This document shows, piece by piece, positions 49,842 to 61,112 of a DNA stretch of 64,000 nt. Under the pieces are notes generated by a model. That model had not been told where the DNA came from. It saw only the letters and a program-made list of their open reading frames with translations, and made no database searches. The DNA lies in NCBI RefSeq assembly GCF_000512585.2, contig NC_089241.1, forward strand, positions 5,536,001 through 5,600,000, read 5' to 3'. Position 1 is the stretch's first letter. Each line of letters starts with the position of its first letter. Origin of the DNA: Kwoniella bestiolae CBS 10118. Lineage: Eukaryota > Basidiomycota > Tremellomycetes > Tremellales > Cryptococcaceae. A program made the position numbers and the translations under genes.

Positions 49842-51087
49842 ATGATATTCACCTGGTTCATCCGTGGTCCGTCCGATGGAAGGATAGAGAGGAGAGGGGG
49901 CAGTGGTTCAGGGATAACCACCACTCGTGCTGGTGAGTCACTGTGTCAGCTCGACTGAGACGATCGTAAGGTCAAAGCTGATCTGGGTACTGTCCAAGCG
50001 CAGAGTCCATATCTGTGCGTGATATCGTCTCTTTTCTAACACACCATGACACCATGGCTGATTGGATAGGCATCGGAATGGTAGTATGGAACAGGACCGC
50101 CTGCGAGCACTGAGACTAAATGGAGAGGCCTAGGGGACGAACCGAAAATGTGAGTGCGCCTGCTACTACGTGTTGCTATCCGATGGTCATCCGTTGCTGA
50201 CCTATACTGCGGGATGATAGTGCCGGTTCGACAGGTGGATTCATAGGGTTGATATCGGTAAGTCGAACCATCAGCGAGTACCTCTCAACAGTCGCAATAC
50301 TAAATACAGGAAACACCATTAATAGGGAATAGCAATATTCCTCATCATATCAACATTCATCGGTATCTACCTGTGGAATCGGTATCGCAAGAGACTACCT
50401 CAAAAATCCAGATCACAAAGGCAAAGCGGCTTTCATAATCCCATACCATCCTTCTCGTTCTCCCGTCCGTCCACCTCGAATGATCCGTACGCCCAACCTG
50501 AAGATGAGGTAGACTTGGACTTAGATCCGGGAGAGACACCCAAAGCGTCCAAATTCGGATTCACTAGACCTGTCTACTCGAGACAGAGATCATCGGAATG
50601 GGAAGTACCCACTGAAACTCGACGAAATCCATTTGAACATCCCGAAGAAAGAGGATGGAAAGACAGGGTGGAACTGCCGAACGAACCTTCCGAAGCTGCA
50701 TTACCACTCAGGACCAAATCGCCCAAACCTCGTTCGAGATCTGGTAGTACGTCTTCAAATGGGTCGATCTCAATAACGCAAGCAAAGGGGAAGGGGAAGG
50801 ACAGGGTGGTCAATCCATTTGAGAATCCATATAATTACGACGAGTCTAGACTTAGTCCGTCGCCTGACCCATATTCTGCTCGACGTCAGAACTCCACGTC
50901 AAGTATCGATTCTGCAGAAGATGATGTACCTGGAAAAAGGAGGGCGAAGGAGGGGTCGAACACCCCCACTGGGTCTGGAGAGGAGAGTGAGTCGAGTGTT
51001 AGAGTCTCGCAGATTAGGGAGGGGTCGAGGTTCGTAGAGAGGTTTGAAAGTAAGGAGTCTCTGGCGTTATCGACAGAACGATCATAG
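49842..51087 (+). CDS. Uncharacterised single-pass membrane protein
   Basis: Inferred exons: 49842-49932, 50004-50014 (11 nt), 50085-50149, 50221-50257 and 50326-51087, giving a continuous frame of 321 residues. The N-terminus is short and polar (MIFTWFIRGPSDG...), followed by YGTGPPASTETKWRGLGDEPK, then one membrane span GGFIGLISGIAIFLIISTFIGIYLW split by an intron, a basic NRYRKRLPQKSRSQR stop-transfer, and a long disordered cytosolic tail with repeated NPFE (RRNPFEHPEE, VVNPFENPYN) and Ser/Pro clusters. No family recognised. The last exon is secure; the first two exons are guesses driven by frame. NPF motifs are known EH-domain ligands in endocytosis, so a trafficking link is possible but unproven. 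Confidence 0.6.
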
Positions 51088-53889
51088 GGGTACCGCTTGT
51101 TCTTTAACAGGAAAGAAGAGAAACTCGGAAGCAGAGTCCAGATTGTTACATGTAACAGTAACGTAGGAGCATAATATCCATGTATGTATACTATTCCATC
51201 GTACGATGTGTCAGGCCCGAGATTGTACAGCTGGACCAAAGGCGATTCTCCCGAACTACAAGCGTATCTGTGAATAGTCGGGATGACCCCCGCACGTCAG
51301 CGTTTCACCTTATCAACCAACTTGACCGAGAACGCTGTTCGATCATGCGCCAGACTGGCCGGTCTTCTGTGCCCTTATCCTGTGCCTGCTATAGCGTGAC
51401 TAGTATACATAGTGTCTCACGGACTTCTAGAACAGCATATGAATCTGGTGAGATGAGCTATGACGTCCTGGACGGGATAACTGTCCGGACAAGGATATGA
51501 GGTGGTGAGCGCAGCGATGATAGTGAGGGGGCTTGACGGTGATATCATGGTTTCTTTTGAGAGTTACGCTTGTTCACATGCATCTTTGAACTCAAACAGG
51601 AACAGACGTCACAACATGCATACAGCACACATATACCCCTAGACCATAGCAAGTAGCTTGTTGGCTGATGGCTGTATCTTTCTTCTTGACCGACGTCACT
51701 TGGTACCTCTTGAGTTTTTTTAGACTGAAAACTTGTAGGATGCGGAGGATTTGTCAAGTCGCTAGTCTCAGTTGGAAACAGGGTAAGTTGTATACTCGGG
51801 TATTTACTGCACTTCACTAAACATACATAAAGATCGTCGTTACTTCAGCAAGTTGAGCGACTACTCACAGAGTAACGAAGACCTTATACATACTGGCCTG
51901 CTTGACAACCGGTCTGACTCGGCTTGATTGCATAGATCCTTCTGAGGAGGGGATCAAAACTAATGTTGAGAATGTTCGGAAGCGAACGTCGACCGCTCGA
52001 TGTCGTCTCCGAGTAAACCGCGAATGCGATGCCAAGTAACGCGGAAACGATACTTTACCGTTCATTGGGTTCTGAAAGGCTTGTTTCTGATTTGATATAC
52101 ACCTCATCAGTAATGTTTGGTGGATGTTGTGGCTTAACGCTCCGTTGGACTGATCTTCCGTCGATCATGCTGGCCTTGTTACCTCTTTGAATAATTAGGT
52201 TAGAGTCAAGTGTTTTAGTCCGAGGAGTGTGTATGTCGTTAGATTCTTCCGTTAACGGGAGAAAGGAGGAATGTGAGTGTTTGCACTCTGTGAATAAATG
52301 TTGGTTGTTATGATATTTATGTTACTGTCATTGTTTTTGACCCTGAATGCAAGTATGTTCTGTAAAATCAGTCGCGCTTTTTCACCTAACAAAGGGTAGA
52401 ACGCAGGTAGTACGTTGTACAAATGTTGAATGTTGGTTGATCCATATACCACATCCATTGGGATCATATCATATCATATCAATTCCCAACTCTTGCTTTC
52501 CTTCACTTCAACATCATATCTCAACAAGCCAACTCTCCGTTATTCGCGTCATTACTCTGCACTCTCTCTCATTACTGTTCGCTTGCCTTGCCTTGCTTGA
52601 CCTTGCTTCAACCTTGTGTACTGGGTTCATCCTGCTTACTCCCGCTGTCCCGCAACCTCTATATCGTTTCATCAGTTGCGAAAGAACACTTCCCCCGCTC
52701 GATAAACTTCCATCAAGTACGCCTCTCCTTCAGGCAATAACGAGATTTACCATTCCCATTCCAGGTGATCCAATTCACATTCAGCTTGGATCTTGCTTAC
52801 CAGATAGACTCGTCTGTCGAAAGGTTAGTCGGACGCCTCGTTGGGATTATATCATATCCACATGTAAGTCACCTCTTCTCTGACACAACTGTTCAGGGTA
52901 TTCTGAGCGATAGTAAGGCAGGTTGACTGACTTTACCAAACCAACCCATAATCATCCTCCTACTATCGTCTCATCCAACCTGCTCGCTCGACACCCATAC
53001 TCCATCATCCCTTCACCCGATAAATCACCATTGGTATCCATACTACCGTCATTTCGAAAGATAGAAGACCTGATTTCGGCAGAGAATAGGGACTCTAAGG
53101 ATCTGTACGGTTTAGTAGGGTAAAAAGGGAAAAAAGCAGGCGCGACCAGCCTCACTCGCTCACTCACTCGAACTCACCTTCATCCTCATTTTCATCATAT
53201 ATCCTCGTCGATATCATTATCGAGATCATCATTATCAGTATCGTCCCATCTCACTCCCTCCAAGCTGCTCGCGATATCAATAACCCAGACAGACACGAAA
53301 AGAACCAAACTGAAACCAACTATTGGTCCCCCACATTCCTTTCAACCAACTCAACTCACGGTACAGCGTGATTCACTTTTGCTCAATTCCAATCCATTCA
53401 GTCCAATTCTCAATCCCGCCTTCTTCTGCGCTCGACATATCATTCGCATACAGACCAGCCAGGGTGATTCCTACAGTTCAGACATCCCCTCCACAGGTAC
53501 TTGCTCATCCCCCGCACCAGTGTCTCACCTCAACTTCACTGGGGCTCGCACTTTGCTTCACTCGTAGATGGAGGGACTAGTTGCATGCGGGTCTGTACAC
53601 TGTCTCCCAATGTGAGTAATGTTTCACCTTCTCCCCAACGGCATCGATCCTCGCCCTACCAACCGGCATGCGCCTCTCATACTCGGTCCATATATCCAAC
53701 TATGTGATCTGCTTCTCTCCTATCGCCAAATATTCTTTACATAACGCACCTCCGCTATCACTTCATGCAGCGTTGATCGACCTTGCTGACAGTGATAATG
53801 GCAATCAATCCACTATAGACATTCACTCCGTCTCATGATCGTGGTCGAGCATCTCTAATCCTGATCTACTCTTGATATCATCATCAACC
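51088..53889 (+). other. Long gene-poor stretch, probable CDC25 promoter and leader
   Basis: 2.8 kb, the largest gap in the window. The right half (52460-53880) is strongly pyrimidine-rich with CATAT repeats at 52464-52482 and many CTC/TCA runs, as in tremellomycete 5' leaders. It contains several potential splice donors and acceptors. Open frames at 52347-52883 and 52923-53123 have low-complexity composition and no family. I cannot place the transcription start. Confidence 0.5.
53835..53858 (+). other. Possible seven-codon upstream ORF of CDC25
   Basis: ATG at 53835 reads MIVVEHL then TAA at 53856, ending 31 bases before the CDC25 start codon. It counts only if the transcript includes this segment, which its proximity makes likely. 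Confidence 0.45.
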
Positions 53890-56230
53890 ATGGATTGCTT
53901 CTCCTCATCGCCTCTGAACGAATCGTTCCCCTCATCTCGGTTCCCATCCCCAATACCATCTCCTACGCAGACCGAAACCGACTTACCCATCGAAGTCGAC
54001 CAATCTTTCAACTCGTCATTGTCGTTCGGCGAAACTTCACCATGCTTTTCACCCACTCCCATCATGCCCAAAAAGGGTGCAGTCTCCCCTTCCTTCTCAC
54101 AAGACTCCACAGGCTTCCTCTCGCCTTCACCGGTCTTCTCACTCAAACCTCGTCGACCGGACCCTGTGCCCCTCCAGCGTTTGAACATACCTTCCCCCTC
54201 CCGATCATCCAAGATGGACCTCGATGACACCATCAAGCCTCTTTCTGCCAGACCACTAGGACAAGGTAGGACCTTTGGAAGGGAGTTGTCAGCCAACATC
54301 ATGCAACGATCGGCCGGCCCAGCTACGACCAAAGCTAACAAGGGAATGATGCTCCCACCGGAAGGCAGGAATGCACCCAGACCAAGAGGTGGATTGCCCA
54401 TGCAGTGGACTTCCTCGAATGAGGAGACAGGTAGACCAAGGTTGGGCATGCAAGCTCAGATGTTCAGGCGAGAGGTAAGTCTACACATAATTTACCGAAT
54501 CAATTATATGCTGACCATCAACACAGACCGATCCTGTCATGTCATTGTCCCCCTGTTCTGTCGCTTCAACGTCCGTCAGCGATGACTTTGCTATGGACGT
54601 TGACTCCCCCGCTGTCAAATCCCGCCGGCCATCGTCGCAACAATCACCTTCATTCAGCGGTGCCGCTTCGTTCTCTGGATCACCTGGTCTCGGTTCTTTC
54701 TTTTGCGAATCACCTGCCGCTCCATCCGCGCAAGCTCCTGCTAAAAGACGATCGCTTGTCACTGGTTCCCCTGCTTCACCCTCTTCCGGTTCCCCATCTG
54801 CTAAACGGACGTCGCTCGGTCTCGGTATCACTCGTCCTGCCCTTGAGAAAACCGCCTCTTCCAGTGCGATGCTGTTCGGTGGGGGACGGTCCAGCACAGT
54901 CAGTGCTCGTCGAAACCCTTCATTCAAGCGACCGACCCTGGGACCTCTCAGTGCGGGTCCATCTGGCGACAATGGTCTTCGAACGGCATCCGCCACTTCC
55001 GCTTTCCCCATTCTTTACGCACCTCCAAAGACCACACTCGGCGGCACACAATCAGGTACTTTCCCTCGCTCAGCCATGGCACCCATGAGAAGAGCTTTCT
55101 CCGTATGCGATCAGAACAAGATGCACGAAATGGAAGAAGATGAGAGTGAATATGAAGCCTCACCCTCCATGGCCGGTACTCAAGCGGAATACATGCGAAG
55201 GTATGGTCCTCGAGGTATACCCAAGGTGGATGGATCGCCAGGATTCAAGCCTGTCCGAGCATCAATCGCTACCTCGGGCCAAGGTGCTGCTAGTCCCAAG
55301 GGAAAACAAAAGGTCAGTCCCTATGGACCTGGTGGACTACCTGGATTTGGGGACAACGAGATGGACGGGAAGATTCTGCCGTGTCATAAGGTCAAAGAAG
55401 ATGGTCTGGTCCGAATCACCCCAAATACACTCCAGGAGCTCATCAAAGGAAAATACACGTCGAAAGTCAAACGATACCATATCATCGATTGTCGGTTCGA
55501 CTACGAATACGAAGGTGGACACATCGAAGGTGCCATCAACGTCAAATCAATGGATGCTTTAGATCAACTATTACTTTCCGAATCCAAAGGAGTCCACGCA
55601 AATGGTAACGCTTTACCTGTGCCCAGTAGAAGTGGTGAATTGGAAGAAGGCGAACAAGTCGTCTTGGTATTCCACTGTGAATTCAGTGCCAAGCGAGCAC
55701 CAACCTTCGCCAAACACCTTCGATCGAGAGATCGTCTTCTCAACAATGCCCTCTATCCCAAAATCTTCTATCCCGAAGTATACATATTAGAAGGAGGATA
55801 CTGTGGATTCTATCAAACCCAACCCGACAGATGTAAAGGTGGATATACACCAATGGACGATCCCAAACATCTTGAAAGGCGTAATTCCGATTTACACGAT
55901 TTCCGAAAATTCAGCAGAACCAGATCTTTCACATATGGCGAACAACCCACTTTACCTTCTCGTGCTGCCCCTCCTTGTCCCCCATTGGCCTTCGCCGCTG
56001 CCTCCGCTGCTACTGCCCGAAGACAGGGGATGACAATAACGGAAGAAGACCACGAACATGATTCGTCGCCATTGGGCGGTGGTTCGACCTCTGGTAATGA
56101 GAACTCACCTTGTCCCAGAGCAGTATCAATGGGTCAACCGCCGATATTTGGTTCTGCCAAGACCAGAGTCTTAGGTAGAGTGGGATTCAATCGAGTAGCC
56201 TCGTACGCTGGTACGGGGATGAGACAGTGA
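53890..56230 (+). CDS. CDC25: M-phase inducer phosphatase Cdc25 (Mih1)
   Basis: Dual-specificity phosphatase that removes the inhibitory Tyr15 phosphate from Cdk1 and drives mitotic entry. Two exons joined across one intron (about 54476-54527). The long N-terminal half (53890-55370) is Ser/Pro-rich with many SP and TP sites, as expected of the regulatory region phosphorylated by cell-cycle kinases. The C-terminal rhodanese-type catalytic domain contains RITPNTLQELI, YHIIDCRFDYEYEGGHIEGAINV (55480-55550), the active site VFHCEFSAKRAP (55667-55702; CX5R loop with Cys at 55676) and PEVYILEGGYCGFY (55775-55815). SAKRAP follows the fungal SAHRAP pattern rather than animal SSERGP. The start is ATG 53890 (MDCFSSSP). 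The tail beyond the domain is disordered. Confidence 0.95.
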
Positions 56231-56748
56231 TCCGAAATATCAACAATAATCACCACAAACCGACCTCCCGACTATTCTCTTCATACCGAAAAGACTGTAG
56301 CATAGTTCCCTGTTTCTTTGCATTGCATCGCATCGCATAGCATAGCATCGAGTCTTCTTTTCTTTGGACATTATTATTTTCTCAGCATTGTTTCTAGGTC
56401 TTACTTTCTCTTTTGGGTATACTTTGTGCTCGGTGTATGTACTTTTTTTGATCGTTATTAGTGCCCGTTCTCTGTTCTTACTGGAAATACACCCCCTGTA
56501 GCCTTATTATATACCATGCTCTCGCTTTCTTCTCTGCATCACTTTTTCGTTACCTCTGCTTGGCATACTTATACTCATCGTGGACTTGTGAATATACGAA
56601 AGACTGTGAACTATATCTAGTAAATTGTTTATACAACTTAATTTGTGAATATAATGCATGTGATTTGGTAACAAGTCTGGAATACAGTACAATTGCAATG
56701 AATACGTTGCCGCTGCGTCAATGGGGATATGGATGCCTGATGAGTCAC
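56231..56748. other. Intergenic, convergent 3' ends
   Basis: 518 bases between the CDC25 and HhH-GPD gene stops. It includes a short GCATC/GCATA repeat at 56325-56351 and T-rich sequence in the presumed CDC25 3' UTR. Nothing else. Confidence 0.6.
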
Positions 56749-57993
56749 CTACGTATACCTCTCAACAACATCATCCAGCTTCTTCTCTAGATCCAGCCCT
56801 ATCAACGTATCCAACAACTTCACCATCTTAGCACTATCACCTCCTACCAACCTGTCCATCTCGCTTGCCCCCTCCTTTGCACCGATCAAACCTATATCCC
56901 TAGCCGCACCAAGGCACCTCTGATCGACGTACGGATAAACCTCCTTCCACTGGGACTGAATCCTCCTCAAGAAAATACTGACCCCAACGGGTCCAATCCC
57001 CTTGAGGGTAGATAACATATCTCCCACCCTCTTCTGAGCTTTCTCAACATCGTCCAACCCCTCTATCGCGCGCCTGATCCCTCCCAGATCGTCTTCCTCC
57101 CCTTCTCCGTTCAGTCCCCTAACTCCCTGGGCGAGTTCTAAAAGCTGTACGGCAGTCTTCTCCTTATGCTGCGTTCGGGCTTTCCACAATCCCGCACGTA
57201 CACGCTCCTCGTCCGTTTCATGCAGGACAGAGAACTTTCCAAATTCGAATGGCGGATTGAGGAGGGTAGATATAGTGCGGATACCCAGCTTGTGAGAAAG
57301 GGGTTTGGAAAGAAGCAACGAGGAAGTGAGGATCTGGAAGGGCGTCATGGCCGAATGAGGATAGCGGATATAACCCTCGGGAATCATTGAGGGGTGTGTA
57401 TCGCCCGCTTTGGCCTTTTGCTTGGACGATGCGCTGGGTTTGGGTAAGGGATCGGGAGCGGATTTGGGGTTGGAAGGAGAGGTATGCTTCGACCAGTCCA
57501 CTTCGCCGTATCCCCTCTCCGGGGCAGGGTTGGCGTAATCTAGTGCTTCGTCTGAGAGCAGGTAGGAGAGGAGCGCTTTGGGGTTGGACGATTTGACACG
57601 GGGTTTTGGGTCATCCGATTTGGATGATTTGGACTTCTTCGAGCTAGATTTGGATTTGGGTTGAGGAGATTCTTGGGTCTTCGCTTTTTTCGTAGGGGTC
57701 TCTTTCGATTTGGCTTTGGATTTTGCCGGGGATGACTTGCCGTTGGTCTTCTTAGCTTTTGATGGGGGTTCGTCAAACTCTTCGGCTGAATCATCTATAA
57801 GAATGCTTCCTATCAGTCTTGATGCTATCGGCACAATCAGTCAAGCATCATGAGGCTCACCATCACTATTTTCATATTCCCTCAACTCGCTCCCACCTGA
57901 ACTACTGATTATATCCTCTGATCCAGCTGACACTTCATCATCATCGTATTTCCGCTTGGTCCCAACAGACGTTCTCTTCGATTTGGGTGCCAT
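56749..57993 (-). CDS. HhH-GPD superfamily protein (DNA glycosylase-like fold)
   Basis: Two exons. MAPKSKRTSVGTKRKYDDDE (57993 downwards) and a Lys/Ser-rich basic region containing TKKAK and SSKKSKSSK suggest nuclear location. The folded part begins near 57390: MTPFQILTSSLLLSKPLSHKLGIRTISTLLNPPF, then LWKARTQHKEKTAVQLLEL, a helix-hairpin-helix-like LKGIGPVGVSIFLRR (about 56960-57005) and YPYVDQRCLGAARDIGL. This pattern matches the fungal HhH-GPD-like proteins. Whether it cuts DNA is unclear: I do not see the lysine of the bifunctional enzymes in the usual place after the hairpin, and YPYVDQRC holds an Asp that could be catalytic. A repair role is inference. Stop TAG at 56749. Confidence 0.75.
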
Positions 57994-58653
57994 TATATAT
58001 TGTAGACGAGTGGTTCGGTTATGCTGGGAAGTATATAGGCAGATTTAAGAGTATCAGTTCGATAGCAGATGAGTGTAATTCTGGATGAACAAGAGTTGAC
58101 GCATGGAGATGTAAACAGATAACTTCTAGTACATCACCTCGTAATGTTCTCAATCTCAGTCTGAGCGATCGATACGTCATTTCCGGGATTGATCGACGAT
58201 CGACAAATCGCTCTCAGGCACGAGACTGGCTGGCTGCTGGAATTCAAACAGTAAATCGAACTTGAGTGTTCGTCTTCATTTTATGCATGCTCACATGCAT
58301 TACTCGTTACTGGGAGGGTTCAGGACTATTTGAGTATGGTGTATTGACCCGTGTCCCCAAGAAGATCAGTTTGTGGTGGAAGAAGAAAGTGATCGAATAG
58401 AGTGGTGTGTTTCCTTGACCAAAGTGGCAGGTTGAACAGATGTCCACTGCTTAATTTGGGCTTGACCGTCCAGCCAGTTCTCTAGCCCACTACCATCTTG
58501 GGAACTTCCGGTGCGTCCACTCGTACGAGTTTGATCACGCTTCATCCCGATATAAGCATCCATGCATTTTTTCACAAAACTTTGTTCTTGTTTTCACTCA
58601 ACTCACTTCCGAAACAAACCAAACCAACCCAAAGCAAGCAAAACAACCCCAAA
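57994..58653. other. Divergent promoter region
   Basis: 660 bases between divergent starts. It holds an inverted repeat ATGCATG-CTCA-CATGCAT at 58283-58300 and a CA-rich leader (AACCAAACCAACCC...) before 58654. No gene. Confidence 0.55.
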
Positions 58654-59436
58654 ATGGCACCATTTTCTCCCCTACCTCCAACGCACTCGCAAGCCCAAAT
58701 TGCTCGTGCACTCCAAGCACCCCGTTTCCCCCTCCTATTAGGCCAAGCCAATCTGAAGCAACACGATTTCTCACGACCCCCTCCCAAGCCCGTACAACGT
58801 CGGACCACGCAGTTCTTCCAGGGCGGACACCTATCATTCGGTATACTATTTTGCCTGTTCATTGCGACCCTGTGGCTCCTTGCTGCCATCTCCGCTGCTC
58901 AGATGAGCCTTGCTTTGCCTTCCCCTAGCGATTTGGTATATATGGATAGCGAGATGAACGAAGCTGGACTTTGGGGTGAGGTGGGGATGTACGAGTTGAG
59001 CGCTTGGAGGAGAATACGGAATGGTGATGCTTCCCTGGCGGGGGAGGGGAGATGGAAGAGGAATGAGGCTGTGTTGGACAAGTTGAAGGAATCAAAGGTG
59101 GTTAGACCCAGCATGTCTTTGGATCCGATATTGGCGATATCACAAGCTACCACACATGGCGTTGATACATCTTCGACATCTGGCACTCCTGGGCTCGCTT
59201 CTCAAGAGACATCTGTTGCCTCAGGCGTCTTATCAGATATGGGTGGAACAGATGCGGATGCGCCAGGAACGCCTGATCTAGGTACGGTACTAGAAGGTGA
59301 AGGGAAGGAGGAGTTGATTGAGGAGCAACTTCGGGTACAGGAACAACTTGAGATGATGGAGACGGACAGGCAGGAGTTGGAAGGCAGGAGACATAGACAG
59401 CATGACGAAGAGGAAAATGTTGATGGTGGATTGTAG
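58654..59436 (+). CDS. Uncharacterised small single-pass membrane protein
   Basis: A single-exon gene of 260 residues, unusual in this intron-rich region. MAPFSPLPPTHSQAQIARALQAP leads into a Pro/Arg segment and one strong membrane span, GILFCLFIATLWLLAAISAA (about 58830-58895). The remainder is polar with a Lys/Arg-rich patch, a Ser/Thr/Gly stretch and a Glu/Gln-rich predicted coiled coil at the end (LIEEQLRVQEQLEMMETDRQ). The ATG at 58654 sits in an A-rich context after a CA-rich leader; the frame stays open upstream to 58498 without a better start. No family recognised. Confidence 0.7.
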   Translation: MAPFSPLPPTHSQAQIARALQAPRFPLLLGQANLKQHDFSRPPPKPVQRRTTQFFQGGHLSFGILFCLFIATLWLLAAISAAQMSLALPSPSDLVYMDSEMNEAGLWGEVGMYELSAWRRIRNGDASLAGEGRWKRNEAVLDKLKESKVVRPSMSLDPILAISQATTHGVDTSSTSGTPGLASQETSVASGVLSDMGGTDADAPGTPDLGTVLEGEGKEELIEEQLRVQEQLEMMETDRQELEGRRHRQHDEEENVDGGL

Positions 59437-59604
59437 ACCGTTCAAACAATATATACCGAACGCCAAGCTATCCCACATACAGGACGAGTGAAACAGTAAC
59501 GTTGAGCTCAGTGATAGATAGATGTATACATGACGCGAATGTACAAATGACATAATAATATAATACATTCCCCATTCACCCCAGAATAACCTGTTCATCT
59601 CCTA

Positions 59605-61112
59605 TCAAGCTAGACTCAGAAACGGAAATTTACTTTTCCAGCCCTTCGAGCCTTTCCTTTTCACGGATACCGATGCTGGAGCGTGTCTCACACAGTCTGC
59701 CTGTTTGACAGGCGGTAATCCGCTGTCCCACGAGTCAAGCGCCGACAGCCCCTCATTGCCTGCGGGCAACCTTGAAATGGCTTGTCCCGATCTCGACTTC
59801 CTTCCATATTGAAAGCTGATACTTGGGAATCTTCTCGTTCTGGTCCTTTTCTGCTGAGCCTTAGATGTGGGATGGGTATTTGCGGTACTCGATGATCTGT
59901 ACTCAAGGGATCAGCGGGGAAAACCAGCAAATATGTGAGAAGGATGGAAGTTCTGATGCTCACCCCTGTCTCAATCTATCGTTTTGCGTCTCATAGGACG
60001 TCGCCCAATCTTCACTGCCTGCTCTCCTACCTGTCGATTCAGACTTTCTCCATCTCAACCAACTTCTTCGGCTCTGTTGGGGTAAGATAGATCGATCCTG
60101 GGTGGGACTGTTTTCCTCCTCACATTGATCATTCCTGTTGGACAGCCTGATCTCAGCATTGCTTCGCACATTCCCGTTGTCCACATTGTGACGCCAGTGA
60201 CATAAGGCGATCGAACACAGATACTCACGTCCCATTCCTCGAACTCCAACGTCGACCCGTAGGTGAAAGACTCGAGACCCTAGCTATCGCACCTGTATCT
60301 CTTTCTTGCGGCTTGAGGTGGGGATCCTCGACAGGATTGTGCTCATGGTTGATCCCGTTATCATAGCCCGTAATCATATTATACTCTTGCAACCTAGCTG
60401 CTAATTCCAAACCCTCTTGATCCAACCCCGACGGTCCGCCATCCAGATGAATACTTCCGCTCCTTTCCGTATCGTCAAAGCTCCCACCATCATCCCCAGG
60501 ACCAGCTTCATCGTTCGTAGAAGATACACTAGGGGAGGAAGATCGATCGGGATTAACCACTCTAAATTGCATTGGCTGTCCGTGTCCATGGCTTGAAGGG
60601 GAGATGGCGTACCCCTCGATACTCCTTTTCCTGGACGAGTCGGAATGGTACAATGTAGAAGATCGTTGCGACCCTATGAGCTGGTCTTCCTCAGTATCAA
60701 GTATGTAGAACGACGGTCTGTGTCGTTGTGGCCTGGAAGGGGTCTGAGCGCGTGGACCATTAGGTTTAATCCGCGTTGTAGGAACACGAGTAACACGCGG
60801 AACGAGCTCGATGGGGGGTAATAATCCATATTGAGAGGGTGGCATGGGCGTGGGATCGGATGATCTCCTATGATTGTGTTCAGGATTGGAACTCATATCC
60901 AACGTCTCGGGATTAAGGTCCAGTGTTGGTAAACTGACAGGTATGATGTCGTGCGAGCCGTATACTGGTGGATTGGGTAGGTCCCATACGTGCGGATGTT
61001 TGCTTGAGATGCTCCCACTGGTAGAGTTGGGGGAAGAGGGCGCGTCGATAATGGGAGGGAAGGGGATGGAGGTGGGGAAGGTGAATTCCGAGTCTAGGAG
61101 TCCGGGGGACAT
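59605..61112 (-). CDS. Uncharacterised Ser/Pro-rich disordered protein
   Basis: Three exons joined in frame. Exon 1 (61112 down to about 60230) starts MSPGLLDSEFTFPTSIPFPP and is rich in Ser, Pro and His, with RPSFYILDTEEDQLIGSQRSSTLYHS as the most ordered-looking part. Exon 2 (about 60154 down to 59967) encodes LSNRNDQCEEENSPTQ and SWLRWRKSESTGRRAGS. Exon 3 (about 59897 down to 59605) encodes RTRTRRFPSISFQYGRKSRSG and ends KGWKSKFPFLSLA. Clean donor/acceptor motifs and an open frame across both joins support a real gene. Basic clusters suggest nuclear location. No domain recognised. The stop lies only 168 bases from the previous gene's stop. Confidence 0.7.

Noticed and set aside
52347..52883. 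178-codon plus-strand frame upstream of CDC25
   Set aside because: Composition follows the TC-rich leader, no recognisable domain, no plausible start context.
53823..54449. 208-codon minus-strand frame over CDC25
   Set aside because: Shadow of the Ser/Pro-rich regulatory half of CDC25; no family and no splice support.
55673..55702. Possible loss of catalytic residues in CDC25 (SAKRAP instead of SSERGP)
   Set aside because: Cys and Arg of the CX5R loop are intact, and fungal Cdc25 proteins commonly have SAHRAP here.
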